A DNA stretch of 64,000 nt. Source: Vanilla planifolia (lineage: Eukaryota; Streptophyta; Magnoliopsida; Asparagales; Orchidaceae). The first letter of the stretch is position 1; each line of letters starts with the position of its first letter. Of this stretch, positions 1-12,320 are shown piece after piece. Made by a program: the position numbers and the translations under genes. The stretch is taken from the NCBI GenBank assembly GCA_023846275.1, contig CM043875.1, forward strand, positions 7,266,626 to 7,330,625, written 5' to 3'. The notes under the pieces are model-generated. The model searched no databases, was not told where the DNA came from, and worked only from the letters and a program-made list of their open reading frames with translations.

Positions 1-265
1 CCCATAGTTTCATTCATCCATTAGAAATGGTTATGACCTTGTGTAGGAAGAAGTATGCTTATAACAGAGGAGATTAGTGTCTTTCTCTGTCATCTGCCAT
101 TTTCTTGTTTTTTGATTATGCATCTTCTTGCTATATTTTTCATTAACGAAGCTACTCCATTGGATCCTTTAGTTTAATATTGACTATGGTGACATTGTTA
201 ACTTGTAAACAAATTATTTTACAAAATATGATGCTGAGTTTTTCCTTGTATTTTTATTGGTACAG

Positions 266-2052
266 AAGCATCTTTATATCCCTACCATAACAAATCACAC
301 TCAGCTATGGTGGGTTCCAAATGTTGTTGTTGCACACCAGAAGGAAGGCATTGAGGCAGTTCATTTGGCATCTGGACGAACAATTTGCAAGGTATGAGTA
401 TGTTATTTTCTCTGCCAGAGTCATGCAGATGATCTACGGTTCTTAAGTCTGAAAGTTTTGCTACAATGATGTTTATTTAGTTGGGCAAATCTTGTTCCTA
501 TGAATCATTTATCTAGTTCTCAATATCTAATATTGATGACTAGTTTCCCTCCTGTGAAGCTGATAACTGCTTTCATCATCTAGAAACTAGCTGAAGTATT
601 ACTGCACCTGTTGCAGAGGAATCAAAATGCAATTGAGAACTTCATTTCTCTCTAATGCTTTAGAACAAAGAAATTGGATTACAGAGTTGGAAACTAAATG
701 CACATGTGTGACTTAGATTGTTCTGTTCTTTTATCTTCAGAGAAAACTATTCCCAATATATTCCCTCAAGAACTGACACTTATAGTGGTCAAAACTGATA
801 ACGAATGTAAAGAACGTTTCCCAGGCATCACTGCTAATAATCCAACTTATTGAAATTTTGTTGAATTCCCAATAGCATGAATCTGTACTAATTATTATAG
901 CAGAAGGGAGAGAAACCCTAACGATGTTAGGAATGTCTTCCCAATAGCATGAATCTTGAATCTCATCTTCATGTATGTGCCAGTTACATCTTACACAAGG
1001 TGGACTTCATGCTGATATAAATGGAGATGGAGTTCTGGATCATGTTCAGGTATGCAAGCAAAAGCCAGACGAGCATTCTTTGTTTCATATGTATTTTTAT
1101 TGTTTTTGTATTCTTCTATTGTGCTGTGAGAACTAAAGTTGCCTTATTGATCGGAACTTGTGGTTGATTTGATTGTATTTGTTGCTAAGTTTAGGTTGTT
1201 GGGGGAAATGGAGCTGAACAAACCGTTGTGAGCGGTTCCATGGAAACCTTGAAGCCTTGCTGGGCTGTGGCAACATCAGGTGTTCCCGTTCGAGAGCAGC
1301 TCTTCAATGCTTCCATCTGCCATCATGCGTATTTCAACCTATTCCAGCATGGAGATTTCGCAAGAAGCTTTGGGAGAACAGTTCATTCTGGTGCTCTTGA
1401 GGTGGCAACTCCAATCTTAGTGCGCAGAGATGATGGGCATAACCATAGGAAAGGAAGCCATGGTGATGTTGTTTTCTTAACAAACCACGGAGAGGTTAGA
1501 GAATCCATGGTGTTCAGTTATTTTACAATGCATCACCAAAACATGATTTGTTTTTCTTTGATGTTAATTTAGGTTACTTCCTACTCTCCTGGATTGCATG
1601 GCGAAGGGGCGATCTGGAACTGGCAACTCACCACTGGTGCAACTTGGTCAAACCTTCCATCTCCATCTGGGTTGATGGATGAGGCCAAGGCTGTGCCTAC
1701 TTTAGCGGCATTTCCTTTGCGGGCGCACGGAAGCAACGAGGTGATTCTGGCCGGAGGCGACCAAGAGGCCGTGGTGATCTCTCCCGGAGGCAGCCTTTTA
1801 GCTTCAATCGAATTGCCTGGTTCTCCTACGCATGCCTTGTTATTGCAGGATTTCTCCGGCGATGGTTTCACCGACGTTATTCTAGTCACCTCCGGTGGTG
1901 TATATGGTTTTGTGCAAACAAGGCAACCTGGAGCTCTGTTTTTCAGCACCCTTGTTGGTTGTCTCATCGTCATCATGGGAGTCATCTTTATATCACAGTA
2001 CTTTAATTCCATGGGCAAGGCCAAGCCAAGAGCTTCCGGTGATCACAGATGA
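266..2052 (+). CDS. NERD1: NERD1-like FG-GAP repeat membrane protein, C-terminal part (5' end outside window)
   Basis: Four exons with GT/AG borders and continuous phase: 266-391, 984-1049, 1195-1494 and 1573-2052 (TGA at 2050-2052), giving the last 323 residues. The gene continues upstream; bases 1-265 are the end of an intron. I recognise the product as the plant FG-GAP repeat protein of the At3g51050/NERD1 type, from the order of conserved blocks: WWVPNVVVAHQKEGIEAVHL, then GGLHADINGDGVLDHV, then SGSMETLKPCWAVATSGVP, then SHGDVVFLTNHGEV, then GVYGFVQTRQPGALFFS. DINGDGVLDH and DFSGDGFTDV are FG-GAP-like Ca-binding loops of a beta-propeller. One strongly hydrophobic helix (LVGCLIVIMGVIFIS) close to the C-terminus should anchor the protein with its propeller on the lumenal or outer side. 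In Arabidopsis NERD1 is a Golgi-associated membrane protein that affects root growth. I see no frameshift or premature stop, so this end of the gene looks functional. The 3' UTR probably runs to about 2230. Confidence 0.9.
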
Positions 2053-3090
2053 TAGACAAGCCGAGAGGTGGATGATTTCGCATCCATTTAACTGCTGTTA
2101 GAATCTGTCAAATTGCTCTCTAGTTTCCGCTGTCTACAGAGACAAGGGATTGCAACGAACGGTTTAGATTTGTTATCTTTATTATATTCCTTGTTCATTG
2201 TCATGCTCACTTGTTGCCACATCCGCAAAACAAGGAAAAAAAATAGAAAAATACTTCTTAGAATGATGCATTGTTTAGCACAAAGATAAAAAGAGGAAAT
2301 GGAATGGCAAGGTTCTGTTTGTCTTTAATATTATTGAATATTACTATTAAGTGTTTTTATATTGGATGAATATTATATTGATAAATATTTAGTAACATAA
2401 TTATTTTTTAATTTTTTTTATAAAAAATATATTTCAAAAGATAGTTAACTAATGGTTAGTAGTTTGATAATGAGTATGATTGTTTGGTTGTGCTTTCTTT
2501 GGAGAGAATGCTTAGGAATTGCTATACAAAAAGAGTTAAAATTGTTTGATGTTATAATTATATTGAGCTAAGTGTATCATGTTAAGTTGGATTTTTAATT
2601 GATTTTTATATGTTTATTTAAGTAAAGTTTATCTTAAATATAATTAAATAGTATGAATTTGGTTTAACAAATTTTTACAAGATTATTTAGACTAATTACT
2701 TTTTTTAATTTTAAACAACAAATATTATTTTAATGTTGACATATACAAGTATATCAATACTTATGAGACTATTGATAATTTTAAGTAATAACACTTTTAA
2801 AAAAAAAAATGAACATTTTATATAAATTCATCTAGTAAACAATACAACATTAAATTTTAAGATGAATAATTTTAGCTGTTGTTTTAAACAAATTGAGTGT
2901 TTTATCAATATATAATAGAAATTTTATAAAACTTTAAAATAAATTTTAAGCAAATTTGAATATCTTATGTAATTAACAACAGGTGTGTAATAATTTTTCC
3001 TAAAGTTTTTCAAAGCTCCTGATTTAATTAGGAATTGTTATCTAGTCATAGGACGTTCCAATAGTATGTAATTTCAGGATTGTTGATGTG
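2053..3090. other. 3' UTR of the NERD1-like gene, then AT-rich spacer
   Basis: The first ~180 bases are moderate in GC and are probably the 3' UTR. From about 2240 the sequence turns AT-rich with A and T runs and no coding signal. I see no recognisable repeat boundary. Confidence 0.5.
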
Positions 3091-3271
3091 TTTGAAATGG
3101 GCTCGGTAGCAAGCCGGTCAAACCTATTGCCCCGGACCGAGCTTCAACCTTAATCGTGGGTTCAGCGTAAGGGGCATTATAGTAAAACGGCAAATTAGGG
3201 CTTCGCCTCTTAAAAGGCTTCGTGGAGCCTCCCATCATCCATCGATCCAGGATCGGTGACGCCCAGCGCAG
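3091..3271 (+). promoter_or_regulatory. RPL29 promoter and 5' UTR exon
   Basis: A GC-richer block just upstream of RPL29. It has a TGGGCT site-II-like element at 3098-3103 and a telo-box-like TTAGGGCTT around 3195-3203, both typical of plant ribosomal protein promoters. The 5' UTR exon probably ends at 3271 (CAG|GTATGG). A 96-base leader intron (3272-3367) then ends in TTTTAG directly before the start codon. The transcription start is inferred. Confidence 0.55.
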
Positions 3272-3367
3272 GTATGGCCGTCGTTTCCTGGATTTCCCAT
3301 CGTAGTTATTCATGTCATCGAATGGATGGCGAGATTATCTGAATTGTAGCTTCCTTGTATCTTTTAG

Positions 3368-3629
3368 ATGGCGAAGTCGAAGAACCACACTGCTCATAAC
3401 CAGTCATACAAGGCTCACAAGAATGGAATCAAGAAACCCAGGAGGCACAGATATACCTCCACCAAAGGAGTATTTCATCAGAACTTGTTTCTCCAATGAT
3501 TGATTCCTTAGTTTGGTTTTCACTCGTTATTTGTTTCTACAGATGGATCCTAAGTTTTTGAGGAACCAGAGGTACGCGAGGAAGCACGATAAGAAGGGTG
3601 GTGCCTCGGGGTCCGAATCGGAGGAGTAG
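3368..3629 (+). CDS. RPL29: 60S ribosomal protein L29 (eL29)
   Basis: Two coding exons, 3368-3469 and 3543-3629 (TAG), encode 62 residues, the normal plant eL29 length of about 61. The protein opens with [20 protein letters not shown], continues with a basic [14 protein letters not shown] stretch, then [15 protein letters not shown], and ends in an acidic SESEE tail. This matches plant eL29 nearly residue for residue. eL29 is a small basic protein of the large cytosolic ribosomal subunit. The start is fixed by the ATG immediately after the leader intron (TTTTAG|ATG). Exon 2 also begins with an ATG codon (the internal Met of MDPKF). A longer overlapping frame at 3312-3503 reads across the intron and is a shadow. 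The gene appears intact. Confidence 0.95.
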
Positions 3630-6600
3630 ATGAAGTGGGTATGCTAAGAGTTCATGGTCATTTTATTTTGTTGTCCTTTACATGATTAGGAATTTTCGGG
3701 ACTGCTAAGTTGTGCGGTTTTGAACTTGCTATGGTATGCGTATGATATTTTTGTTGGATTCTAAGCTTCAAGCTATTGTTATTTAACCTCTTATGGTGCT
3801 TAAACGTTCGCTTTTTCTTCTGTTTTGGACATGGTTGTAGTTGTTCTGATTTGGGCGTGGTTGTAGTTCTGATTTCCGTTTCGTGAAGTATTATTGTTTG
3901 TTGTTGAATATTATATCGTTTAGGTTGCATCGTATTTCTTTAAAGTAAGCACTCTTCTCCATCTTGTAAGAAATTGATGTTTTGCTTATTTAGAGTATTA
4001 TTAATTGAGGCAAGTTTTTGATTCATAGAAATTAATTGAACTTATTTATGTGAGAACCAATAAGGTGATTGCAAATAAGAGTGGGAAATTTGATTAACCT
4101 AACAACTTGAGGAAAATCAAAGAAAATAAAGATAGAAATCCTATTTCAGGGAGATTGGAAGGGAAGAAACTAAGAACATTTAAACTAGATCTCACTTCTC
4201 TCCAAACAAGTTGGAAACAAGAGTATCCTTCTTTCGTAATTTGGAGATGCCCTAAATTGGACCCCTAAGAGTCTATTTATGGCCAAGTCAATCGAACTTG
4301 CTAAGTGTAAGATAACATCATCTTTGAATCCGAGGAATTATGGTTGGCATTTTATTATTAAAATCCAACAGACCAAGGATGATATGTACTTCATATTGTT
4401 TTGTTGAACTTAGTATAACTATCAAGATATAGTGTGGTTAAACTCGTCCTATGTGTACTTCAGTTTGAGTTGAGCAATTTATTGATAGCTTGAGATAGGA
4501 TATGAGATGTATGCCACATGCCAAAAATTGCATCTCAAACAATCCTAGACCCTCTTGGGTGTGACATTCGAAACACCTATTGAGCAGTCAACTAGGAATT
4601 TGTAAGAGCTAAAACTTCAATTGAGGGAATTCGATTAAACATTGGATGATTCTTTAAAATCTTCAAATCTCTAGCATTACCAATGGAATTCTATGCAGCC
4701 TACCAATTGCTTTGGAAGGCTTGAATGGAAATCTGAAGGTTTAGGGATACAGAAGGTAGATTTTTACTATCAAGGTGGGTATGTGAGGTTATTAGTCTTT
4801 AACAAAAGCTTTGATTCCTATTTGAGATTGAGAAAATTTGGTCATAACTTCAACAATAAGTTGGAGATGTGAAGAAACAATTAAGATGTTTGAGATTTTA
4901 TAGTAGTGCTTAGGATTTGGATTTGCCTTGTCAAAGTAGTAGTTTAGGTAATGCATGTAGAAGTATTTCCCTGGTGAATTCAATATTTATTGGTCTCTTT
5001 TTTGTATTAGAGTTTTTTTTTTATTTTTTTTTATTTTGATCACTATCAATTTTTTTTTTTATTTTGAAATTTGAGGCTTTCTAGTTTTGTGAGCATGTGA
5101 TATGCTTGTAATTCTCTATCCTCTTGGGTATATAATGATTCATTTGCTGTTTGAAGTGTTAATTTACCTATTAAGATATCATCTATTTCTATCCAAAATT
5201 CTAACATCACAATTCCATTTTTGTCTAAAGTTTGGGGTAAGTGGGCCTTTAGTATAGTATAGTTAGTGCATGAAGAAGTAGTCTCTTAGTGAATTCAATA
5301 TTTATTGGTCTCTTTTTTGTATTAGAGATTTTTTGTTGTTTTGATGACAACGAATTTTTTTATTTTGAAATTTTGGGATTCCTTGTTTTGTGAGCATGTT
5401 TTGCTATGTATATAGGTGTTTTTGTTATGCCGCGTTATTAATGTTCAAATTAAAGTGTGGCTTTTTAGTGAGTGGATAATTCATCTCTTTCTTTTAGGTT
5501 TATGGTGTAGTGGAATGAAGTATTGTTATCTTATGGTTGCTTGTTCTTTGTTGATTATTTTCCACTTGCATCATTTTTATAATGATTGGCAAGAATCACA
5601 CATTATTTTTCTAACAAATTTTTATTAGAGTTTTTCAAGGATACAAGGATGGCTTAGGATGTATGGTCAACTCATAACAAGTTTTTAGTAGAATTTTTCG
5701 TAGTGTTGATTGTTTTTTCAAAACCTATACACTCCAAGACCACATGACATTGTCCTTCACACCATGAATTTTGAAAGGAGCTTTGAAAGGTAGTCTTTTT
5801 TTAGTATTTTTTTTTTTAGATTTGAAAAAAGGGGTTTTCAATGAAATGGTTCTCAAGATTTTATAGACACTAGTTATCTTCATTCTTTTTTATAATAGAT
5901 TAAATAGGCTACAAAGCATAATTCTAATTAAAAATAAAAAGACAAATGATTCTCACTTCAAAACTAATAACGAACAAAATAAAAAAGCCAACAAGGGTGA
6001 AAATCTAAGTAGAAGGTGCTTAGTGCATGGAGTATAAGCTAGAAACATCTTTCATTCTTTTATTCAAGTAGGTATTTTAAAGCTTGGTTTCATACTTTTT
6101 TATTGGGCTCATGCTTATGATTTGATCTATGGCTTGTGTCAAACTTGCACCAAGGCAGTGGATGATAATTGTTTTTGGTGTGATGCTAAAAAAAATGTTA
6201 TGTGGAAATTTATAAGTGATATAAAACATGTGGTTTATTTGTAGTGATTTTTCTTTGAAAGAAAGTTTGTAAAATCAATATTTTTATTTGTATTTTAGAA
6301 TGTGATATTGCATTTCTGTTACTTTATATATAACTTCATTAATAGTCACCAAATGTTAAAATTGTTTTTCAAATATCTTATTTTTATTTGTCAACAAAAC
6401 TTCTTAGTAGAACATTTTTCATTATTAATAATAGCCACCAAACATTCTTAAGAACATTGTGTGCGAAGATCCCTGGCTTACTAGTGATAAAGAACATTAA
6501 AGGTAGAGAGACATTCAAAAGGAATGCTCTAGGGTTTGTGATGGGTGTAAGAGGAGGAAAAATGATGTCCTTGGTGATTAAATTCAAATGTTTAGCAAAC

Positions 6601-9210
6601 CACAACGCGACATGATGCTTGAGCAAAACCCATCTTTTTTGTTTCACATTTGGTGGGCATTTGTTGAATGCAGTGGTGAGAAGTAGTTGTTAAAAAGAGA
6701 GCTTTTGTGGTATTTATATCTTCCTTCTCGTCTCCTCTATCACTTTTTCACATACACTGAATGTGTTTATGTTTGACATGATTTTAAAATTCCATCTTTA
6801 TGATGCATCATAGCCTTAGATCCTTTATGTTGTGCATAAATTTGGAGTAAATGATCAGTGCAATTAATTGGCTTGTGGTTTTGTTAAAAACAGTTGTTTT
6901 TTTAAAAGATATTTAATAAAAAAATAAAAATATTTATTTTGGAAAGACATGTAAAACTTATAAAACTTGTATGATTAACTTTTGGTATTTTTCAAATTTG
7001 AAATAAAAGAAAAGATTATTTACACTTATTTTCTAAAGGGTGAATGGAATGATAATGTGGTGAGTTTGGATGCATTATCTTGAAATCATATTCACTCTGT
7101 TATATCTTCCTATTATATGTTCTTAAATACCTGTACTCGATTTATGCCCACTTTTCACTCCCAAGTATACATTGAAGAACCAATAGACTTTTTAGAACCA
7201 TTCACCCAAAATTTGAACCCACATTTATGGATGTTAACTTGGTTTTTTAAGATTTTGATTCTTGTTTATTTTATCTCAAATTTTGTTAATTAGCAAGTTG
7301 GTGTTGGTGTTGTCAAGTTAAATCAATACCTACCTCGAGAGTTTATTTTTGTTGATCCATGCTTAACCCATTTGGGATGGCCAGCATATTGATATCTGTT
7401 AAGAGTATTATAAAGTTGGTAATCCTCACTGTTGTGGTTCACAAGCCACTGGCTCTAAGCCTTCGATTCCGTGAGTCTATTTTCATTCTGCTGCAACTCT
7501 CATCTTCTTGCTGTAGAAATCCATTAAGTTTGAAGGAAACTTATCACCTAATCGAAGGGTTAATGATATCTTTAAACAATTATTTGAAGCAACATGCTGA
7601 ATCCTAATGACTTCTGTACGTTATTAGTTTGTTTGCCCATTTTTTCCTTATTTTTATGGACAAGTTTGCAAGTGATATCTGCAATGCAATCGTAGATATT
7701 TATCTTTGCATCTTCAACCATTTGACATTAAGTTAACTTTTAACATTTCTTTTATGCAAGTATCAACTTCTTGTCTTCCTTCGTGTATCCAACTTCGTTT
7801 TTCGATTCTCTAACTTAGTCACAAATTTCCAACTCCAGCTCTTTAGCTCTTTGAACATTGGATGTGTGCAGCATCTCTGGTACATGATTTGTGTACCATG
7901 AGATGATTTTTATTAACAAATGACAACGAAAGTGTCATAATGCATACCTTTGATACAAAAATGTAGCCATTCTAATGTTCATGTAACAAAGAATTGGTCA
8001 TGACAATTGAAGAACAAGGCTAATGTAAAAGAAAATTCGAACTGAAAACAAAATAGGTATAGAAACTATACTTATTTGCAAAGATTAGAGTAGTACCCAA
8101 AAAAAGCAAGAGAAAGGCAAGATCCTTCTCATTTTTTTCACAATGTGTATTTTATTAGTTCTCTTAATATAATTATCATATTACACGTATACTACTAATA
8201 AACTGACAAAAACCAACTGTTAAATTCCTTAGAAATTGACCGCATTGTAAACTTTTTTAAATTTCAGAAACAGATAAAGATGAACTTGTTTTTAAATGTT
8301 AAAATAGTATATTAAATGCAAAGTAGTTATTTCAAATATAAATTTTAATTTTTAAATTATATAAATTTTAAAACTAAAACAATTGATATGAAGAGATGAT
8401 ACCCTTGTTTTTGGTTAAAAAAGTTGATAGTTTAAATGACTTGAGATTAGATCTTATGAAAGTTTTAGTAACCAAAGATGATGCCAAGAGGTCAATAAAC
8501 GTCGTAGAAAGTCTAGTGAAATATCATTGGAAAGGTATATGACTTCAAAATAAATTAGTTCTTAGGATATTCTATTAGTATTGTAAATGCTTTCTAAAAT
8601 TTGATTTGATCACTGGTATTTAAATCTTCTTTTCTATTCTCTTTATTTGGTTATTTACATCAAAATCATAATTCTTTTTCAATTAAAATTCGACCTAAAA
8701 TTTTATTTTCACTCATAAAAAAACTATGTTTTCAATTGTATTTTTCTACAAAATGCAATTTTCAAACTATAATCCCTTAGAAAACATAAATTGTACTATA
8801 TGTCGTCTACTTTTCAAGAACACAACTAAACATTCTATTGATTATTAATTTATCGAGTATAAACAACACAAGCATGCAACTACCTTCCATGTGCTGAAGC
8901 ATGATACTTATATATGTGGGACTTATTGCTAACAATTATATAGACAAGAAGATAGAATTTATGATTTCTAGTTTGACATGTAATAGCATTTTGTAGGACT
9001 TAAGCAAACGCTTTTGGCATTCATGGCTATTTGTTATATTTAACTCTTTACTATTGAAAAGAAATTCTTGAAAAAACTAATGTTTAAAAGATATTAAAAC
9101 ATTTTATATAAACAAAAATTAAAAATTGTTCTATATGTTGTGTTGCTATATAAAAATAATTTTGATAAAATACATGAAAAAAGTAAGCAATTTATAAATT
9201 AAATAAAGGG
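3630..9210. other. AT-rich spacer without recognised genes
   Basis: After the RPL29 3' UTR (to about 3950) this is AT-rich DNA with many T-runs. The short open frames in it lack codon bias, splice context or known motifs. It contains one clear direct duplication (4949-5104 and 5260-5406) and otherwise no structure I can name. No tRNA-like cloverleaf was seen. Confidence 0.6.
4949..5406 (+). repeat. Direct duplication of a ~150-bp segment
   Basis: Two direct copies, about 4949-5104 and 5260-5406, share the run TATTTATTGGTCTCTTTTTT, then TATTTTGAAATTT, then TTTTGTGAGCATGT. Offset is about 310 bases. They differ by T-run length and scattered substitutions. Nature unknown; possibly the remnant of a tandem duplication or short repeat family. 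Confidence 0.6.
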
Positions 9211-9790
9211 TTGATGCCCTTCTTCATAAATGATAACACCTCTTGTATGAGCTGGAATGCAATGAAAAGTACACACAAAGCTGCATCACTGGCCAAGCAA
9301 GAAGGGACGGGACACACCTTTAATGTGAGACATCCACTTCAGCTTTCAAAAAACACTTTTAAAAAAACTGAATTAAAACGCAGTACTCAAACCAGTCTTA
9401 ACCTTGATCACGGCCAGCTTTCTCCTGTTCTGCCTTGTAGTTTCAGGTGTTGAACTTTTTGGAAGGAAGCCGAAAGAACATTTCCTTTAAGAAAGCCCAG
9501 ATCTCGTATAAGAAAACCAGCAGATGAGGAAGACGATGAAGTGAAACGTGATGGGACATCATTTAAAGGAGATTCCAAACTAAGCAGAAGCCATCTCTTC
9601 AGAATAGACTATTTCCGTGCATAAAGAGGGAAACCCTCTTCTCATATGAAAAAGGAAAAAAAGCTCGAACATGGGACCATCAATGGTGGGCTTTGTTCTC
9701 TTTTCTTGCAAATGGTTTCTTCTCCGAACGATGCGTCGTGTGTTCTGCGAGAAATATGATAAAGATCGAAGCTTTGGGTATTAAATGCCA
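9211..9790. other. GC-richer island of unknown nature; possible orphan exon
   Basis: This 580-bp block is clearly less AT-rich than both flanks. On the plus strand an open stretch (about 9458-9624) reads FPLRKPRSRIRKP, then ADEEDDEVKRDGTSFKGDSK, then LSRSHLFRIDYFRA and stop. It has no in-frame ATG and I do not recognise it. The opposite strand has a comparable Ser-rich open stretch that could resemble a transit peptide, so neither frame is convincing. A perfect short hairpin AAGAGGG-AAA-CCCTCTT lies near 9624-9640. It may be an exon fragment, a promoter relic or part of a mobile element. Confidence 0.3.
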
Positions 9791-10350
9791 TTATCAAATC
9801 TGCCCTCTTTCGGGAAAATGATTAAATATTTATATATTATTTGTTTAGTCATCTGGCAATCAATTCTGTTTTGAAAAGTGATTAAAAATTATGTGATTAA
9901 TGATAATTGTTAAAAAGTTATGTCTGATGATATGTTATTGAGAAGAAGTTATTAATATAATAAAATAATATAAATCAAGAAATGATGATGAATCATATGT
10001 GTCTTATGAAATATTTTGTTGAGTATTATTTAAATAGTATTGATATATAAATATAAATACAATTCAAATACATTTTTATTTATGAATTTTGTGATTATAA
10101 ATATGAATGTAATATGACATTTTTTTAAGTGATAAGGTCAATATTTTAAATAATATTATTTTAAAAAATATATAAAATCAAGAGTTGAAAATACCTAAAT
10201 AGTAAATATGTGACATGTAACACCAATAAATGAATTTTTTATTATTATTTGGATACAAATGATTGTTAGATGACTATATTATCTAAATATTATCAATACA
10301 TAATGTTATAAACAAATTGTTTCAAAGATAAAATGATTTAAGTGATAATG

Positions 10351-10736
10351 AGGAGGAGAAGGAGGAGAATAAAAATGAGGAAGAGGAGAAGAAAAGGAAA
10401 ATAAAAAGGAAAAAAGAAGAGGGAAAGAAGAGCATAAGAAAAATGTAAAAGCATCAAAAGTGAAGAAGGAGAATAGTATGAAGAGAATGAAGAGAATAAA
10501 AAAAGAGAAAAGAAAGCATAAAAAAAGTTGAAGAAATAGAAAAAAAAAAGAGACTAAGAAGGAGAAAGAGGAGAGGCAAAAGAATGAGGAGAAGATAGTG
10601 ATGGTGAAGCACAAAAAGAATTAGAAAAAGAAGAAGAAAAACTAAAAGAAAAAGAAATAAAAGAATAAAAAAAATAAGTAGAAGAAAAAGATCATCATAT
10701 TATTGAAGAAACAGAAGAAGAAAAAGTTGTGAACAA
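10351..10736 (+). repeat. Polypurine (GA-rich) tract, ~385 bp
   Basis: Almost all A and G on the plus strand (GAGGAGAAGGAGGAG-type and GAAAAAGAAG-type runs) with only scattered pyrimidines. The minus-strand open frame across it encodes only Phe/Ser/Leu low-complexity sequence and is not a gene. Such tracts can form triplex (H-DNA) structures. Confidence 0.85.
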
Positions 10737-10849
10737 AGTTTATAATATTGTAGCTAATATTAGTATTTTTTTAGAAGAAAACTTCTAATTAATTTTGAAG
10801 AAGATTATAATTGATTTTTTTAAAAAAGTTAAAATAGATGTTACAAGCC

Positions 10850-11640
10850 TTTGGGACTAATTATATTATATAATAAACTAGATTATATTATACAATAACT
10901 CTAAATAAAATGTTTGAATAATAAATCAAACTATACAACTTCTTTTGACTAAGTTCAAAAGTTGATCATATTATACTTTAAATAGAAATCGTACTATATA
11001 AAATTCTCTAATTCAACTTCACTAAATACTAACTCTCTATTAGATAGAATTATACTTATATAATGGAAGACATTATATTATACAAAAATTACAAATTCTT
11101 TACTTTTTTAAGTTTGACTTCATAACTATGTTAGAATTATAATAATACTCATACAATAAAAATCATTTATATTGTATAATATATTTTTCTCCCTTACTCT
11201 TTAAGTCTGTTATACTATCTAAATAATCATATTATACAATATGCACTAATTGTCCTTTGATTTTTTTTTTTTTGCTATACTTAGTGTATTAGTATACTAT
11301 ATAATAACATATAATCATATTATATAACATGTTCAATTTTTATTTTTTCTCTCATAATTCTAAGTTAGCCGATCATTATATTGTATAACAATACATATCA
11401 TACTATATGACAATACTTATCCCATGATTTAGAAATTTTTTTTACTTTCTTCTTAGAAGTATATTGTTATAACTAATTATGTTATATGATATGAAGAATC
11501 ATAATATACAAGTAATAAAACTACTATGAATATACAAGATTAAACAATTTAATTATCCTTTATACACTAATCTTAATATTAATCATACTATATAATATAT
11601 ATATATATAGTATAATTAATATAACGTTTAATGTATCTAA
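10850..11640. repeat. AT-rich block with recurring ATCATATTATACAAT-like motif
   Basis: Variants of ATCATATTATACAAT, ATTATACAATA and their complements recur every 40-80 bases (for example near 10885, 10970, 11085, 11155, 11228, 11330, 11375, 11590). The same vocabulary returns at 38500-39120 and 63240-63900. It may be a diverged satellite or hairpin-rich element; I do not recognise it. Confidence 0.45.
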
Positions 11641-12320
11641 AAGTTTAAACTTTACGTTATATTCACTAATATGATTAAGTCTTAATTGACAAATATTTAC
11701 TCTTAATACTTAGAAGATATCATAATGATTAATGAAAATATAATAAATATGCAAAATAGATAGTGATGGAATAAAAAAAATGATTTAATTATGAATGAGA
11801 TCTTAAGTGTCACAAACAAATTTTAACTCGATCTTTATAATCTAAGTATATAAAAATTTAAGTAAAGAATACTCATTATAACTATCACATCATTAAAAAC
11901 AAGATCCTCTATGAGTTGAACTATTAGGTGAAGTATATCTTTGATGAGATCTTATGATGACATACAAATTCAATACATTTCAAGTGATCATCAACTTATA
12001 TTTATATTGTAATAACAATTCAAATAATATATTAGTAAATTTAACAAGATGATTTTCGACATTTATTTTAAATAATTTTATTATATATATAATAAATGAG
12101 AAGTATGACGTTTTTTGAATTGTTAAAACTTGGTTGTGCTATCATCCCTTGATTTTCTTTTACAAATTACAACAAAAGGTTTTTACTTTTTTTAAGCTAA
12201 CATAATTAAAAGTTTTTGTGACGTATAAAGCTACATCAGCAGTATTAAAAAAAAAGAAAAATATGAAAGAGAAATCTAAATATGTTACTAATGTTGGGTT
12301 AACAACTAGCTTTGGTCCAA

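Larger units (their letters stand above)
9791..12320. other. AT-rich spacer between the GC island and the AAA-ATPase gene
   Basis: No gene recognised. It contains the polypurine tract and the AT-motif block listed separately. About 12180-12320 is probably the 3' UTR of the AAA-ATPase gene on the minus strand. Confidence 0.6.

Noticed and set aside
3312-3503. 63-residue plus-strand frame upstream of and across RPL29 exon 1
   Set aside because: It is in another frame and runs through both RPL29 introns.
10306-10614. 102-residue Phe/Ser/Leu-rich minus-strand open frame
   Set aside because: It is the pyrimidine side of the polypurine tract; low complexity without codon bias.
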